Shown piece by piece: positions 14,354-24,100 of a stretch of 64,000 nucleotides of DNA. Both the position numbers and the translations under genes were made by a program. The DNA is from an uncultured Bacteroidia bacterium (GTDB taxonomy: Bacteria; Bacteroidota; Bacteroidia; Bacteroidales; F082). Position 1 is the stretch's first letter. Each line of letters opens with the position of its first letter. The notes under the pieces are model-generated. The model was not told the origin of the DNA. It worked only from the letters and a program-made list of their open reading frames with translations, and did no database searches. The stretch lies in assembly GCA_902802535.1 (NCBI GenBank), contig CADCML010000005.1, positions 1 to 64,000 of the forward strand, read 5' to 3'.

Positions 14354-16291
14354 TCAGTAGGTTTCGTATTCTACAACGTTTCCGTAGTGGATACTATCAG
14401 TCTTGTAGCGGGCGAAAGCGCGGATGTAATACTTAGTGTTGGCCGACACGTTATAGATATTGCTATAGAAGTCGTACCATTCATAGCCCGTAGGAGTGGC
14501 AGCGGTAACATATAAGTCGGATTCAAATTGTGGATATTCGTTGGTGGTGCTATAGCAGAAGCCAACTTGGTCGACCACTTCGGGCCTGTTGCAGTGCATA
14601 CTACCATAGGCTTCGATATAGTGGCCACTCCAGCTGTAGTAGTTGACATAGGTACTGAGTTCTAACATAAAGGGTATGTCGAGAGTAGTGAAGCTAAAGA
14701 TTTCGCCGTAGAAATAGGAATAGCCATTGGGAAAGAAGTTAAAATTAGGGTTGCTTCCTTCGTCCCAAGCCACAAAGGCACGGTAATAATATGTTGTGCT
14801 GGGACTTAAGCCTTGACAATAGATTTGGTAAACGTCATTCTCACCGTCATAGCCAATTTCATATCCAACACAGTCCTCAATGGTGAAATCAGGTTGAATG
14901 CTAAAGCAAATGCCGGCTATATAGTTGGATACGCCAAAGGGGTTCACCTTGGCACCGGCTCGGAAAGATTGTGCGGTGATTTCGGTAGCCTCAATGGTGG
15001 TGACGGGCGAGGCGGACGGCGCATCGGCACCGAGGGTGGTGAAGGTCTTGTCTTCGCCATAGCAGTATTCTGTGCCGTATTTCGCGTATCCGCGCACGTG
15101 GTAAACCGTGTTGGGTTCCAAGTTGGTCAGCAGGCAGACGTAAGGCTCCGAGCATTTGTGGCTCTTCATGACGTTATTGTCGATAGTGGGCTTCTCCGAT
15201 TTGCTCCAGCATACGCCAATCTCTATCAGCAATCCGGCATCATCGGCAGTGACTTCCGTGCCGCAAGAGGCAGTTCTGCCCGTAATGAAAGTCGGGTCGG
15301 CAGTGGTGACGGTAACTCCGTCGGTCAAGTGAGCCAATGGGTCATCAACGGGCTTACAAGCGGCCATAGCCAACATCACGGTCGCCGCTATCAAAGTGAG
15401 GAAATTTGTCTTTTTCATATTGTCGTCAATGTCGTCGCTTTCGTACATGGTCTGCAAAACGGGGTATTTGTTGCTGTCGTATTGATAGGCATAGCAAATG
15501 GTGTCGGTGTAGTCGTCGTCTTCTGTCAATATGATGCGGGTCACATTGTTTTTGGTGAAGCCAGTGTGCCCGGAAGTGAAGTTCACGAGATAGTCTTCAA
15601 GGCCACCCAAGAAACCGTACCACGGGCAGTTTTTGTCGTCGTATTGCAGTTGGAAGTCCATGTATTCGCCGTCGCCGGTAAAGACGATTTTGCTGATGTT
15701 ATTGTCCGTCCAAGTCAGCAGAAGGGTGATGGTGAAGGTTTCTTTTTCTCCTCTTTGGTCGGCCAACCGTTGTTCGCCTTGGGCCACGCTTTTGCAAACA
15801 TTGGGAGGTAGCAGGTGTGAAAGAGGGTTCAAATGCAGCGTGGCACCATCTTTTTTAAAGTCGTCGTAGAAGGTTCCCATCATCTTGCTGATTTTGTCGC
15901 CGTCGTAACTAATCGCCCAAGTGCAGGCAATGGCGTTGCGATAGAAAACGGTGGCCGTTTTCAGGTGGTTGCCGTCGTATTCGTAGGTGATGTACTCGGA
16001 ATTCGTGTAGTTGTCCACGCGGGTGACGCGGTTGTTATTGTCGTAGGTGAAGTTTTCCACCCAAGTGTCTGCCTTGAAGTCGAAGTCTGAGTAATGCGTG
16101 ATGGAGTTGAGCTTGTCGCCGTTCCATTCCCAATGTTGGAAGGGCTCTTTTTCCATGTCGCTCCACGAATAATAAATCTGCTGGATTTTCTTCTTGGGCG
16201 CATAAACGCCAGTTTTGTCTTTGTGGCACGAAGTGAAGGCGACTGCCAGCATCAGCCCCAACACAATGCCCATTGTTTTGAATGTTCTCAT
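14354..16291 (-). CDS. Two lipoproteins in one reading frame (RHS/DUF4595-like plus fibronectin-like)
   Basis: 645 aa. Residues 1-291 form a lipoprotein (lipobox AFTSC, Cys at about 22) with Asp/Tyr-rich strand repeats of the kind YDNNNRVTRVDNY and YEYDGNHLKTA, like DUF4595/RHS-type outer-surface lipoproteins. At residue 292 (nt 15418) a second, complete lipoprotein signal begins: MKKTNFLTLIAATVMLAMAAC. It is followed by three or four fibronectin type III-like repeats (GVCWSKSEKPTI, YHVRGYAKYGTEYCYGEDKT, TYYYRAFVAWDEGSN, KYYIRAFARYKT). No stop separates them. The first protein also seems to lack its last beta strand. Either a deletion removed a stop, or the second part is translated from its own ATG. 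Both parts are probably surface proteins; ligands unknown. Confidence 0.75.
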   Translation of the reverse strand: MRTFKTMGIVLGLMLAVAFTSCHKDKTGVYAPKKKIQQIYYSWSDMEKEPFQHWEWNGDKLNSITHYSDFDFKADTWVENFTYDNNNRVTRVDNYTNSEYITYEYDGNHLKTATVFYRNAIACTWAISYDGDKISKMMGTFYDDFKKDGATLHLNPLSHLLPPNVCKSVAQGEQRLADQRGEKETFTITLLLTWTDNNISKIVFTGDGEYMDFQLQYDDKNCPWYGFLGGLEDYLVNFTSGHTGFTKNNVTRIILTEDDDYTDTICYAYQYDSNKYPVLQTMYESDDIDDNMKKTNFLTLIAATVMLAMAACKPVDDPLAHLTDGVTVTTADPTFITGRTASCGTEVTADDAGLLIEIGVCWSKSEKPTIDNNVMKSHKCSEPYVCLLTNLEPNTVYHVRGYAKYGTEYCYGEDKTFTTLGADAPSASPVTTIEATEITAQSFRAGAKVNPFGVSNYIAGICFSIQPDFTIEDCVGYEIGYDGENDVYQIYCQGLSPSTTYYYRAFVAWDEGSNPNFNFFPNGYSYFYGEIFSFTTLDIPFMLELSTYVNYYSWSGHYIEAYGSMHCNRPEVVDQVGFCYSTTNEYPQFESDLYVTAATPTGYEWYDFYSNIYNVSANTKYYIRAFARYKTDSIHYGNVVEYETY

Positions 16292-16325
16292 AACTTATTT
16301 TTTTGTTGCTTTAAGGTTTGTGGTG

Positions 16326-16333
16326 CAAAAATA
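16326..16333 (-). promoter_or_regulatory. Candidate -7 element for the 16291 lipoprotein gene
   Basis: TATTTTTG followed by CACCA on the minus strand, 34 nt before the start codon; matches TAnnTTTG. The remaining 118 bp to lspA (16334-16451) hold two direct copies of CCCATTACAAA followed by T-runs (near 16368 and 16432) and nothing else I can name. Confidence 0.55.
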
Positions 16334-16451
16334 ACGCATTTCCAATGAGAAAAGTATGCCAAAAAGCCCATTACAAACTTTTTGGCCAGAAAAATTTTGT
16401 AAAATATTGATAATTAAACAAGTGAAAAAATCCCATTACAAATTTTTTTCC

Positions 16452-17093
16452 TCATTTCAAGGTCTTCAACCAGCTCCATTGGAAGAGAAACATGTAAAAA
16501 ACACCGCCCGTAATGGCTGCATCGGCGAAGTTGAAGATGGGTCGGAAGAAGATGAAGTGCCCGTCGGGACCGAAAAAGAAGTTGGGCAGCCACGATGCGT
16601 TTTCCTTGGCCACGTCGATGATGGGGAAGTAGAGCATGTCGACCACGCGGCCGTGCAGCCAGCCGGCATAACCGCCGCCATCGGGGAAGAGGGTCGCGAT
16701 TTGGGTGTAGGTGCTTTCGCTGAAAATGCGTCCGTAAAACACGCTGTCGATAATGTTGCCCATGGCGCCGGCCGTAATGAGGGCGATGCCGAACAACACG
16801 CCGAACTTGGTGCCTCTTCTTGAAAGTCGGACCAAAATCCAAAACAGGGCGATGATGGCCACAATCCGGAAGAGGCTCAAGGCCAATTTCAGGAAACCGC
16901 CTCCGCCAAACCAGCCGAAAGCCATGCCGTTGTTTTCAATGAACAACAACTTGAACCAACTCCCGATGACAGGGATTTCCTGACCGAGCGTCATGCTCGT
17001 CTTGACCCAAATTTTGAGGATTTGGTCGATGAGCAGCACGAGAAATATCACCACAAACGACCAAATCAGGCCGCGGTTCCCTTGTTTTTTCAC
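16452..17093 (-). CDS. lspA: Lipoprotein signal peptidase (signal peptidase II)
   Basis: 213 aa, which fits the longer Bacteroidota form (about 160 aa in Proteobacteria). It cleaves the signal peptide of diacylated prolipoproteins at the inner membrane, so it serves the many lipoproteins in this window. Four membrane helices are visible. The conserved motifs are NNGMAFG (about 55-61), GNIID, GRVVDMLYFP (catalytic Asp about 151) and FNFADAAI (catalytic Asp about 185). The start codon is GTG at 17093, overlapping the TGA of the dksA-like gene in a GTGA arrangement, which suggests translational coupling. The usual Bacteroidota neighbourhood ileS-dksA-lspA is kept. Confidence 0.95.
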   Translation of the reverse strand: MKKQGNRGLIWSFVVIFLVLLIDQILKIWVKTSMTLGQEIPVIGSWFKLLFIENNGMAFGWFGGGGFLKLALSLFRIVAIIALFWILVRLSRRGTKFGVLFGIALITAGAMGNIIDSVFYGRIFSESTYTQIATLFPDGGGYAGWLHGRVVDMLYFPIIDVAKENASWLPNFFFGPDGHFIFFRPIFNFADAAITGGVFYMFLFQWSWLKTLK

Positions 17094-17473
17094 CGTTTCT
17101 TCAGTTTAGCGTCTAAGCAACGGGTGGTGATGGGCACGCAACGCAGTCTTTCCTTGGGGATGAGTCGGCCGGTTTCGCAGCACACGCCGTAGGTCTTGTT
17201 CTCGATGCGCATGAGGGCGAGTTCGAGGTTGTGGATGTATTTCTCTTGACGGGCCACGAGTTTGGCATTTTCTTCTTTCTGCGCCACGGCGTAACCGTCT
17301 TCCAGCACCTTGAAGGTGGGGGCGGTGTCGTCGGTACTGTGTTCACCACCAGAGAGGTTGGCTTGTAGGGTTTCCAAGCTGGCATGGGCTTGGTCGAGCT
17401 TTTCGAGTATCAGTGCTTTGAATTCCTCAAGGTCTTCGTCGGAATAGCGCACTTGCGGTTCTTTCTTTTCCAT
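17090..17473 (-). CDS. DksA/TraR-type zinc-finger transcription factor
   Basis: 127 aa, as usual for the Bacteroidota form. An N-terminal helical pair (about 10-85, acidic and coiled-coil-like) is followed by the DksA zinc-finger region: NKTYGVCCETGRLIPKERL, with further Cys at RCVPITTRC. Four or five Cys are available, and the IPKERL core is intact. DksA-type proteins bind the secondary channel of RNA polymerase with ppGpp and adjust rRNA and stress promoters. Its stop overlaps the GTG start of lspA. A palindromic element and an 8-bp tandem repeat lie between it and ileS, so its transcription may depend on readthrough past these. Confidence 0.88.
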   Translation of the reverse strand: MEKKEPQVRYSDEDLEEFKALILEKLDQAHASLETLQANLSGGEHSTDDTAPTFKVLEDGYAVAQKEENAKLVARQEKYIHNLELALMRIENKTYGVCCETGRLIPKERLRCVPITTRCLDAKLKKR

Positions 17474-17512
17474 AGTTGATTAGTTGTTTAGTTGTTCAGT
17501 TATTCAGTTGGC
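17473..17512. repeat. 8-bp tandem repeat before the dksA-like gene
   Basis: About five imperfect 8-bp units of the type TTAGTTGT / TCAGTTGT / TCAGTTAT run directly up to the dksA-like start codon. They lie in its untranslated leader. Copy-number slippage would move upstream signals in 8-bp steps, which is inference. Confidence 0.55.
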
Positions 17513-17609
17513 CTATGGCTTATGACTATGGCCTATGGCAGCGTTATTAAAACATGAACTTCAACTTTTAGTCAAAGCTGCCATAGTCATAGGCCATCAG
17601 CCATTAGCC
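17511..17609. repeat. Dispersed imperfect palindrome, family B, copy 1
   Basis: About 100 bp: a left arm with GGCCTATGGCTTATGACTAT, a central block CTTCAACTTTTAGTCAAAGC, and a right arm with GCCATAGTCATAGGCCATCA. The arms are near inverted repeats made of short GGCYATGRC-like units. A second copy with the same arms and centre lies at 62583-62675. It fills the space between the ileS stop and the dksA-like leader. Confidence 0.85.
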
Positions 17610-20600
17610 TTATTTCTTCTTAATCATCAATTTAACGTTCACGCCTTCAACGAGTTCCTCGGCCTCCACGCCTTCAAGCACGTCCACCTTATTAATAGTG
17701 GCCAGCGTTTCAGCGCAGATGTAGTCGCCGAACTTGTCGACAGCGTCTTGAATCTTGTCGTTCTTCTCGATGAGCAGCTCGATGCGGTCAGTGACCTCGA
17801 AGCCGCCGGTCTTGCGGAGGTTCTGCACGCGGTTCACGATTTCGCGGGCGAGGCCTTCCTGCATCAGTTCATCGGTGATGGTCATGTCGAGAGCCACGGT
17901 GAGGTCGTCTTGCGAAGTGACGGCCCAGCCGGGGATGTCCTGCGTCGAAATCAGGGCGTCTTCGAGGGTCAGTTCAACGTCAACGCCGTCAATGTTCAGA
18001 TGGGTGCCGTTGTTCTTCTCGAACTGGTGGATTTCCTCTTGGCTCATGTTGGCGAAGTAGGCCTGGATTTGCTTCATCTGCTTGCCGTACTTCTTGCCCA
18101 AGGTCTTGAAATTGGGCTTCACGTTCTTCACCAAGATGTTGTTGTCGGGCGAAAGGAATTCGATTTCCTTGATGTTGACCTCGCTCTTGATGAGGTGCGA
18201 CACCTTCTCGATTTGCGTCTTCATCTCCTCATTCGCGACGGGAATCATGATCTTCGAGAGGGGCTGACGCACGCGGATGTTGGCTTTCTTGCGCAGCGAG
18301 AGCACCAACGACGAAATGAGTTGTGCGGCTTCCATGCGTTCTTCCAAAGCCTTGTCGATGAACGACTTGTCGGCCTTGGGGAAGTCGGTCAGGTGGACGG
18401 ACTCAGCCTTGTTGCGGCCCGTGACGTTGTTCAGGTCGCGGTAGAGCTGTTCGCTGAAGAACGGCGCGATGGGCGACATGAGGCGTGCCACAGTCTCAAG
18501 GCAGGTGTAAAGGGTCTGATAGGCCGATAGTTTGTCCATGTTATCCTCGCTCTTCCAGAAACGGCGGCGCGAGAGGCGCACGAACCAGTTGCTCAAATGG
18601 GCATCGACAAACTCAGCGATAGCGCGACCTGCACGGGTGGGCTCATAGCTGCCGTAGGCTTCGTCAACATTGAAAATCAGTGAGTTGAGTTCCGAAAGAA
18701 TCCAACGGTCGATTTCGGGACGGTCTTTGATGTCGATGTCGGCTTCCTTGTAGTCGAATTGGTCGATGTTGGCGTACAAGGCGAAGAAGGCGTAGGTGTT
18801 ATACAAGGTTCCGAAGAACTTGCGGCGCACCTCGTCCACGCCGGCCTCGTCAAACTTCAGGTTGTCCCAAGGCTGCGAGTTGGTGATCATGTACCAACGC
18901 ACGGCATCGGCACCGTATTGCTGGATGGCACCGAACGGGTCGACGGCGTTGCCCAAACGCTTGGACATCTTGTTGCCGTTCTTGTCGAGCACCAAACCAT
19001 TGGAAATCACGTTCTTGTAGGCGACGCTATCAAAGCACATCGTGGCGATGGCATGAAGCGTGAAGAACCAACCACGGGTTTGGTCGACACCCTCGGCGAT
19101 GAAATCGGCCGGAAACACGTCCTTGCCTAATTGGCCTTCCTTGCCCATGTAGTGGTATTGTGCGTATGGCATGGCACCGCTGTCGAACCACACATCGATG
19201 AGGTCAGGTTCGCGGAACATCTTCTTGCCGCTTGCGGAGCAGAGGATGACGCCGTCGATGTAAGGACGGTGCAGGTCAAACTTGGTGTAGTCGTCAGAGG
19301 CGTAAGGATTTTCCTTCATGAATCCCGCCTTGATGGACTTCTCGATTTCGCTGCGAAGTTCTTCAACGCTGCCGATGCAGATTTCTTCCTTGCCGTCTTC
19401 GGTGCGCCAAATCGGGAGCGGGGTGCCCCAGTAGCGCGAACGCGAGAGGTTCCAGTCGACCAAGTTTTCAAGCCAGTTGCCGAAACGACCGCTACCAGTG
19501 GCTTCGGGCTTCCAGTTGATGGTCTTGTTGAGTTCAATCATGCGGTCTTTCAAAGCCGTTGTCTTGATGAACCAGCTGTCGAGAGGATAATAGAGCACGG
19601 GTTTGTCGGTGCGCCAGCAGTGCGGGTAGTTGTGGGTATGCTTCTCGCTCTTGAAGAGCTTGCCTTCCTCCTTCAGCATGACGACGATGTCAACGTCGAG
19701 GCTCTTGTCCTTCTCGGTCTTGGTGGGGTCGTAGGCGTTCTTCACGAACTGGCCCGCGTAGGGACGATAGGCTTCCACGTCCATGCAGTTCTTGACAAAC
19801 TCAGGGTCGAGGTCTTCGATAAGCCAGAATTTGCCGGTGCGGTCGACCATAGGCTGCGGCTTGCCGTCCTTGTCAATCATCTGCAAGGGCGGGATGCCAG
19901 CGGCGGCGGCCACACGCTTATCGTCGGCACCGAAAGTGGGCGCGATGTGGACGATACCCGTACCGTCTTCAGTGGTCACATAATCGCCAGGGATGATGCG
20001 GAAGGCACCCTCGCCCGGATTGACCCACGGAATCAATTGCTCGTATTCAATGCCAACGAGGTCTTTGCCTTTGTATTCCTTGACGACCTCGGGGGCTTCC
20101 TTGAACATCGTTTCCACCAAGGCTCTGGCCATCAAGATATAGCAAGGCTCCTCGGTGTAAGGATGTACGGTCTTCAAAAGTACATAGTCAATGTTCGGTC
20201 CAACGCATAGGGCGGTATTGCTCGGCAAGGTCCACGGTGTGGTCGTCCATGCGATGGCATAGGTCGGGAGGTCTATTTGAATCCTCCCGTCCCCCTTTGC
20301 AAAGGGGGAACCTTTTAGCTTAAACAGGGCTACACAAGTCAAATCCTTCACGTCGCGGTAGCAGCCAGGCATGTTCAATTCGTGAGAGCTGAGGCCAGTA
20401 CCAGCAGCGGGCGAGTAGGGCTGGATGGTGTAACCTTTATAGAGCAAACCCTTGTTATACAGGTCTTTCAGCAAGAACCACAGCGTTTCGATGTAGTCGT
20501 TGGTGAAAGTAATATAAGGGTCATCAAGATTGACCCAATAGCCCATCTTGCGGGTGAGGTCGTCCCACATGTCCTTGTATTTCATCACCTCCTCGCGGCA

Positions 20601-20963
20601 GGCGCGGTTGTAGTCGTCGACGCTGATTTTCTTGCCGATGTCTTCCTTGGTGATACCGAGCTTCTTCTCCACGCCCAATTCGACGGGCAGGCCGTGGGTG
20701 TCCCAGCCGGCCTTGCGCACCACGTGCTTGCCTTTCAGGGTTTGATAGCGGCACACCACGTCCTTAATCGAGCGGGCCATCACGTGATGGATGCCAGGGG
20801 TGCCGTTTGCGCTCGGCGGACCCTCGTAAAACACGAAAGCGTTATCCTTGTCGCGGTTGTCAAGGCTCTTTTGGAAAGTGTCGTTTTCCTCCCAATACTG
20901 TCGGATTTCATTGGCTGTCTCAGTGAGATTCAGCTGTTTATATTCCTTGTAGTTGTTCTTCAT
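17610..20963 (-). CDS. ileS: Isoleucyl-tRNA synthetase
   Basis: 1117 aa class I synthetase that charges tRNA-Ile. The HIGH motif is GTPGIHH (residues 54-60, in GPPSANGTPGIHHVMARS), the form usual in Bacteroidota, and KMSKR is at about 664-668 (GNKMSKRLGN). The editing domain shows the WTTTPWTLPSN block, and the C-terminal anticodon-binding and extra domains are complete. The length and HIGH form place it with the eukaryote-like clade of IleRS, part of which is tolerant of mupirocin (inference). Residues about 217-234 (SPFAKGDGRI) are encoded by a palindromic repeat inserted in frame just before the editing domain. A -7 element lies 28 nt upstream. Confidence 0.97.
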   Translation of the reverse strand: MKNNYKEYKQLNLTETANEIRQYWEENDTFQKSLDNRDKDNAFVFYEGPPSANGTPGIHHVMARSIKDVVCRYQTLKGKHVVRKAGWDTHGLPVELGVEKKLGITKEDIGKKISVDDYNRACREEVMKYKDMWDDLTRKMGYWVNLDDPYITFTNDYIETLWFLLKDLYNKGLLYKGYTIQPYSPAAGTGLSSHELNMPGCYRDVKDLTCVALFKLKGSPFAKGDGRIQIDLPTYAIAWTTTPWTLPSNTALCVGPNIDYVLLKTVHPYTEEPCYILMARALVETMFKEAPEVVKEYKGKDLVGIEYEQLIPWVNPGEGAFRIIPGDYVTTEDGTGIVHIAPTFGADDKRVAAAAGIPPLQMIDKDGKPQPMVDRTGKFWLIEDLDPEFVKNCMDVEAYRPYAGQFVKNAYDPTKTEKDKSLDVDIVVMLKEEGKLFKSEKHTHNYPHCWRTDKPVLYYPLDSWFIKTTALKDRMIELNKTINWKPEATGSGRFGNWLENLVDWNLSRSRYWGTPLPIWRTEDGKEEICIGSVEELRSEIEKSIKAGFMKENPYASDDYTKFDLHRPYIDGVILCSASGKKMFREPDLIDVWFDSGAMPYAQYHYMGKEGQLGKDVFPADFIAEGVDQTRGWFFTLHAIATMCFDSVAYKNVISNGLVLDKNGNKMSKRLGNAVDPFGAIQQYGADAVRWYMITNSQPWDNLKFDEAGVDEVRRKFFGTLYNTYAFFALYANIDQFDYKEADIDIKDRPEIDRWILSELNSLIFNVDEAYGSYEPTRAGRAIAEFVDAHLSNWFVRLSRRRFWKSEDNMDKLSAYQTLYTCLETVARLMSPIAPFFSEQLYRDLNNVTGRNKAESVHLTDFPKADKSFIDKALEERMEAAQLISSLVLSLRKKANIRVRQPLSKIMIPVANEEMKTQIEKVSHLIKSEVNIKEIEFLSPDNNILVKNVKPNFKTLGKKYGKQMKQIQAYFANMSQEEIHQFEKNNGTHLNIDGVDVELTLEDALISTQDIPGWAVTSQDDLTVALDMTITDELMQEGLAREIVNRVQNLRKTGGFEVTDRIELLIEKNDKIQDAVDKFGDYICAETLATINKVDVLEGVEAEELVEGVNVKLMIKKK
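20261..20312. repeat. Double palindrome inserted in frame in ileS
   Basis: CCCCCTTTGCAAAGGGGG at 20291-20308 is a perfect 18-bp palindrome. Next to it, CGGGAGG and CCTCCCG (20265-20289) form a second inverted repeat. On the minus strand the element is read as GSPFAKGDGRIQIDL. It sits in a surface-variable part of IleRS before WTTTPWTL. Confidence 0.8.
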
Positions 20964-20991
20964 ATATTATGATGTACCCTAAATTAGGGTG

Positions 20992-20999
20992 CAAAAATA
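20992..20999 (-). promoter_or_regulatory. Candidate -7 element of ileS
   Basis: TATTTTTG followed by CACCCTAAT on the minus strand, 28 nt before the ATG; matches TAnnTTTG. Confidence 0.6.
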
Positions 21000-21004
21000 C
21001 GGAA

Positions 21005-21050
21005 ATTTGGTAAAAGAAAAAGAAAAGAGGTGCCAAAATTGACACCTCTC
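21005..21050 (-). terminator. Intrinsic terminator after the gingipain-like gene
   Basis: On the minus strand AGAGGTG pairs with CACCTCT around a 10-nt loop (21026-21049), followed by a T-rich tract TTTTCTTTTTCTTTTACC. It lies 50 nt past the protease stop and just before the ileS promoter. Confidence 0.75.
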
Positions 21051-21100
21051 TCGGATAGTTTGTGGTTTTGGGTGTAATCTCGCCAAAATCTTTTTGGTTT

Positions 21101-24100
21101 TCACTCCGTTTCGTTGGCGCTGAACACCAAGCGGAAACGAGATGCTTGGTCGGTCGTCTTGGCCTCGAAGGTGTAGCTTGCTGGTCCCTGAGCCTGTCGA
21201 AGGGCCAGCAGGTCGATGTCGGCGCCAGTCATAGTATCAATAAGGTGCAGATAGCTAAACGCAACATTCTCCATGCTGAAACTCAGCGTGTAGGTGCCAT
21301 TTTCGGCAGCTTTGAAGTTGACGGGTATCTCATCGACATTGTTGGCGTTGACCACAGCATAGTCCTTGTTGTCTTGTGGGATATAGAGCGTGGTGTTGTT
21401 CTTGTTCAGCATGAATTTAGGCAGGTTGTTTCCTTCGCCGAAGCAGATGATGGCACGGTCGATGACGGAGCCACGGTCTTGACAGATGTTCATTACAAGT
21501 GCAGCGCCCCTGTTAGGCTCTTCGGTGCTGAAGGTCATGGTTTCGCCGTCTTCATTGGCGACGACGAAAATGCCTTCCATAGCCCCGACGCTATTGCTTG
21601 TGCTGGCAATCACTTCTGAACCTTCGAGATTCATGGTGTAGAACGGCTTGGTGATGTAGGCGGTCTGGGCAAAAGGATTGCCTACCAGATTCCAGCCTTC
21701 GAAATGTGTGCCCGAGGTTTTGCTCAAGGTGACTTGGCCGTTGCCGTTGTATGGATAACCCGTGAAAGTTAGCGTATCGTTTTGGCTGTTGGCGTAGAGG
21801 TAGCCTTTGCCGGAAACAAGGTTGAAGTTGCCGTTGTCGCCCTTGTAGTTGATCCATTCCAAACTATCGGACGCTTGGTCGAAGTAATAGAGGTCGTAGT
21901 CATTAGTGAGGAAACCGTTTTCAGGAGACGGCGCGACCGCTTCTGTCAAAGGTGAGGCGATGAGCACCCAGCCGCCGGTTGATGTATAGGCTGGGATGAT
22001 TTTGGTGAAAACTGGGGTTTGCGAGAAATTAGCCACGAGGTTTCGGTCACCAGTAACAGTGAAGGAATAGGAGGCCTCTGATGATACAGTAGCGTTGTTT
22101 TCAGTCCAGTTCACAAAATAGTAGTCCGTGTTGGGCGTGGCGGTCACAACGCAGGTCTCGCCGTAGTTGAAGTTGCCGCTGCCGGTCGAAGGATCTTGGC
22201 CTTCCACAATGGTGACGTCGTCAATATAGAGCAGGTGCTGGTCGTAGCAGTCATAGTGGCGGATGGCCACATATCCCATGCCGCTGTAATCGCTCAGGTC
22301 GATGGTGTACTCGTGCCAGCTATTATCCGACAAGGTCACTGTCAGCTCCGTATGAGTGAAGGCGCTGGCACTGTTGTTGCCTGACTCCGATACCAATACG
22401 GAGAACTTCTCAGCAGGATAGTTGCTCATTCTCGATGCCACATAGAAGGTGAAGCTTCCGCCTAAACGGAACTGCGGAGAGACGAGGTAGTTGTCGGGAG
22501 TGACAGCCGTACCCGAACCGCCTGATGTGGAAGCGGAAATGTAGGATTCGGAAAGCATCATTCCGGAGGAGGAATTGTGGCATTCCGGGACGATTTGGTT
22601 GCCGTTGGAGTCGTATGCGACATATTCCGTGTTGTGCATCCAGTTGTGAGACGAAGTGCCTGTGGTGCCCTTGAAGGCAGTCCAATTTTGCCAGCCGTTT
22701 TCGAAGTCGTACACGAGGTCTTCCCTGTTGCGAGCACCGACGGTGACGGTGCCGCCTTCGGCGGGAACGGCAGCGGCGGTGATATTATAGCTGTTGATTG
22801 TGAAGTTGGCGACATACTCGGCAGCGTTGGACACAGTGAAGCTATAGGTGGCGCTGGTGCTCATCACCACGCCGTTTCTCGTCCAGTTGGCGAAGGTGTA
22901 GCCCTCATTGGCGGTGGCGGTCAAAGTGGCCGTAATGCCGGGGTCGTAGGTGCCTGCGCCAGTGACGGTGCCACCATTCGCAGGATTGGCACTGACTGTT
23001 ATCGCAACGGGTTCGTCGGGAACTGGCATATAGGTGAACGTGGTCTTGGGCAGGAATGCCTGTGCATTGTAGTCGACACTGCTAAGGCCGTTGCCGTTGC
23101 TTCCATAGGCGGATACGCCGGAAGTCAGATTGCTGGTTCCATACCAGTACACCTGATTGTAATCGCCATCGGTTGTATTGTAGATGCCAATCAACAGGTT
23201 GCCGCCGTTGTAGAAATAAGGTGTATCAAAGGTGATGGTGTAGGCTGTACCGGCAGTCGGCATCTCCAGCAATGCCTGCTTAACGATGGTGGCTCCGCTC
23301 GTGCCGCTATAGCTTCCGCCAAGGGTAGTGCCTGAAACTTCCTTAAGGAAAACGGTCTGTTCTGAGTCATCCCAGCTACGGGTGCTTACGCTTGACGGAT
23401 AGAACGTTATGGCGGTAATGGTGCAGCCGTTCATTGCTGTTAACTGAGAAGCGGGAATGATGCATTCACTTTTGGTGAAGTCGTCAAAGTAGTAGCCGTA
23501 CATCGGGATGTACTGGTTCGTGGCTGTCCCGTCATACACGGTCAGCTCGGTCGGTCCAAGCACGAAGGTGGCACTGACGGTTACTGGATAGTTGGGCATG
23601 GTGAAGCTATTGTTGTTCACGCTGACGGTGGTGTTCGTGTCACCGGTCTTGTAGACCAGCCAGCTGCCGAATTCGTAGCCGCTGGCGGGAGTAGCCGTCA
23701 GGTTGATGGTTGTCCCTTGCAAGGCATACATCGGGTCGGCGCTGATGCTGCCGTGTGTCACCGAGGCCAAAGTGATGGTAAGGCCTTCCACGAAGGTGGC
23801 GCTCACCGTGACGTTGCTTTCGGGCATGATGAACTGGTTGCCAGTGACGGAGATGGGTTGGTTGTTGGCATCAGTCACCGTCCAGCTTGAAAGGCAATAG
23901 CCTGGGTCGGGTGTGGCGGTCAAGGTCACTATCGAACTGGCGTAGGCTTGTTCTGGGGCACTGATGGTACCGTGCTCAGATGGGTTGCAGGTGATGGTGT
24001 ATTGGGTGCTGTTAGCCAATGGAATAGTGTTGATATAGGGTTGGCGTTGGTTGCGGGTGACCACTATCATGGCGGTGCCAGCAGTGTTTTGAGGGGTGAT

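Noticed and set aside
14813-15811. Plus-strand 332-codon open frame opposite the fused lipoprotein
   Set aside because: No domain features; a shadow of the minus-strand gene.
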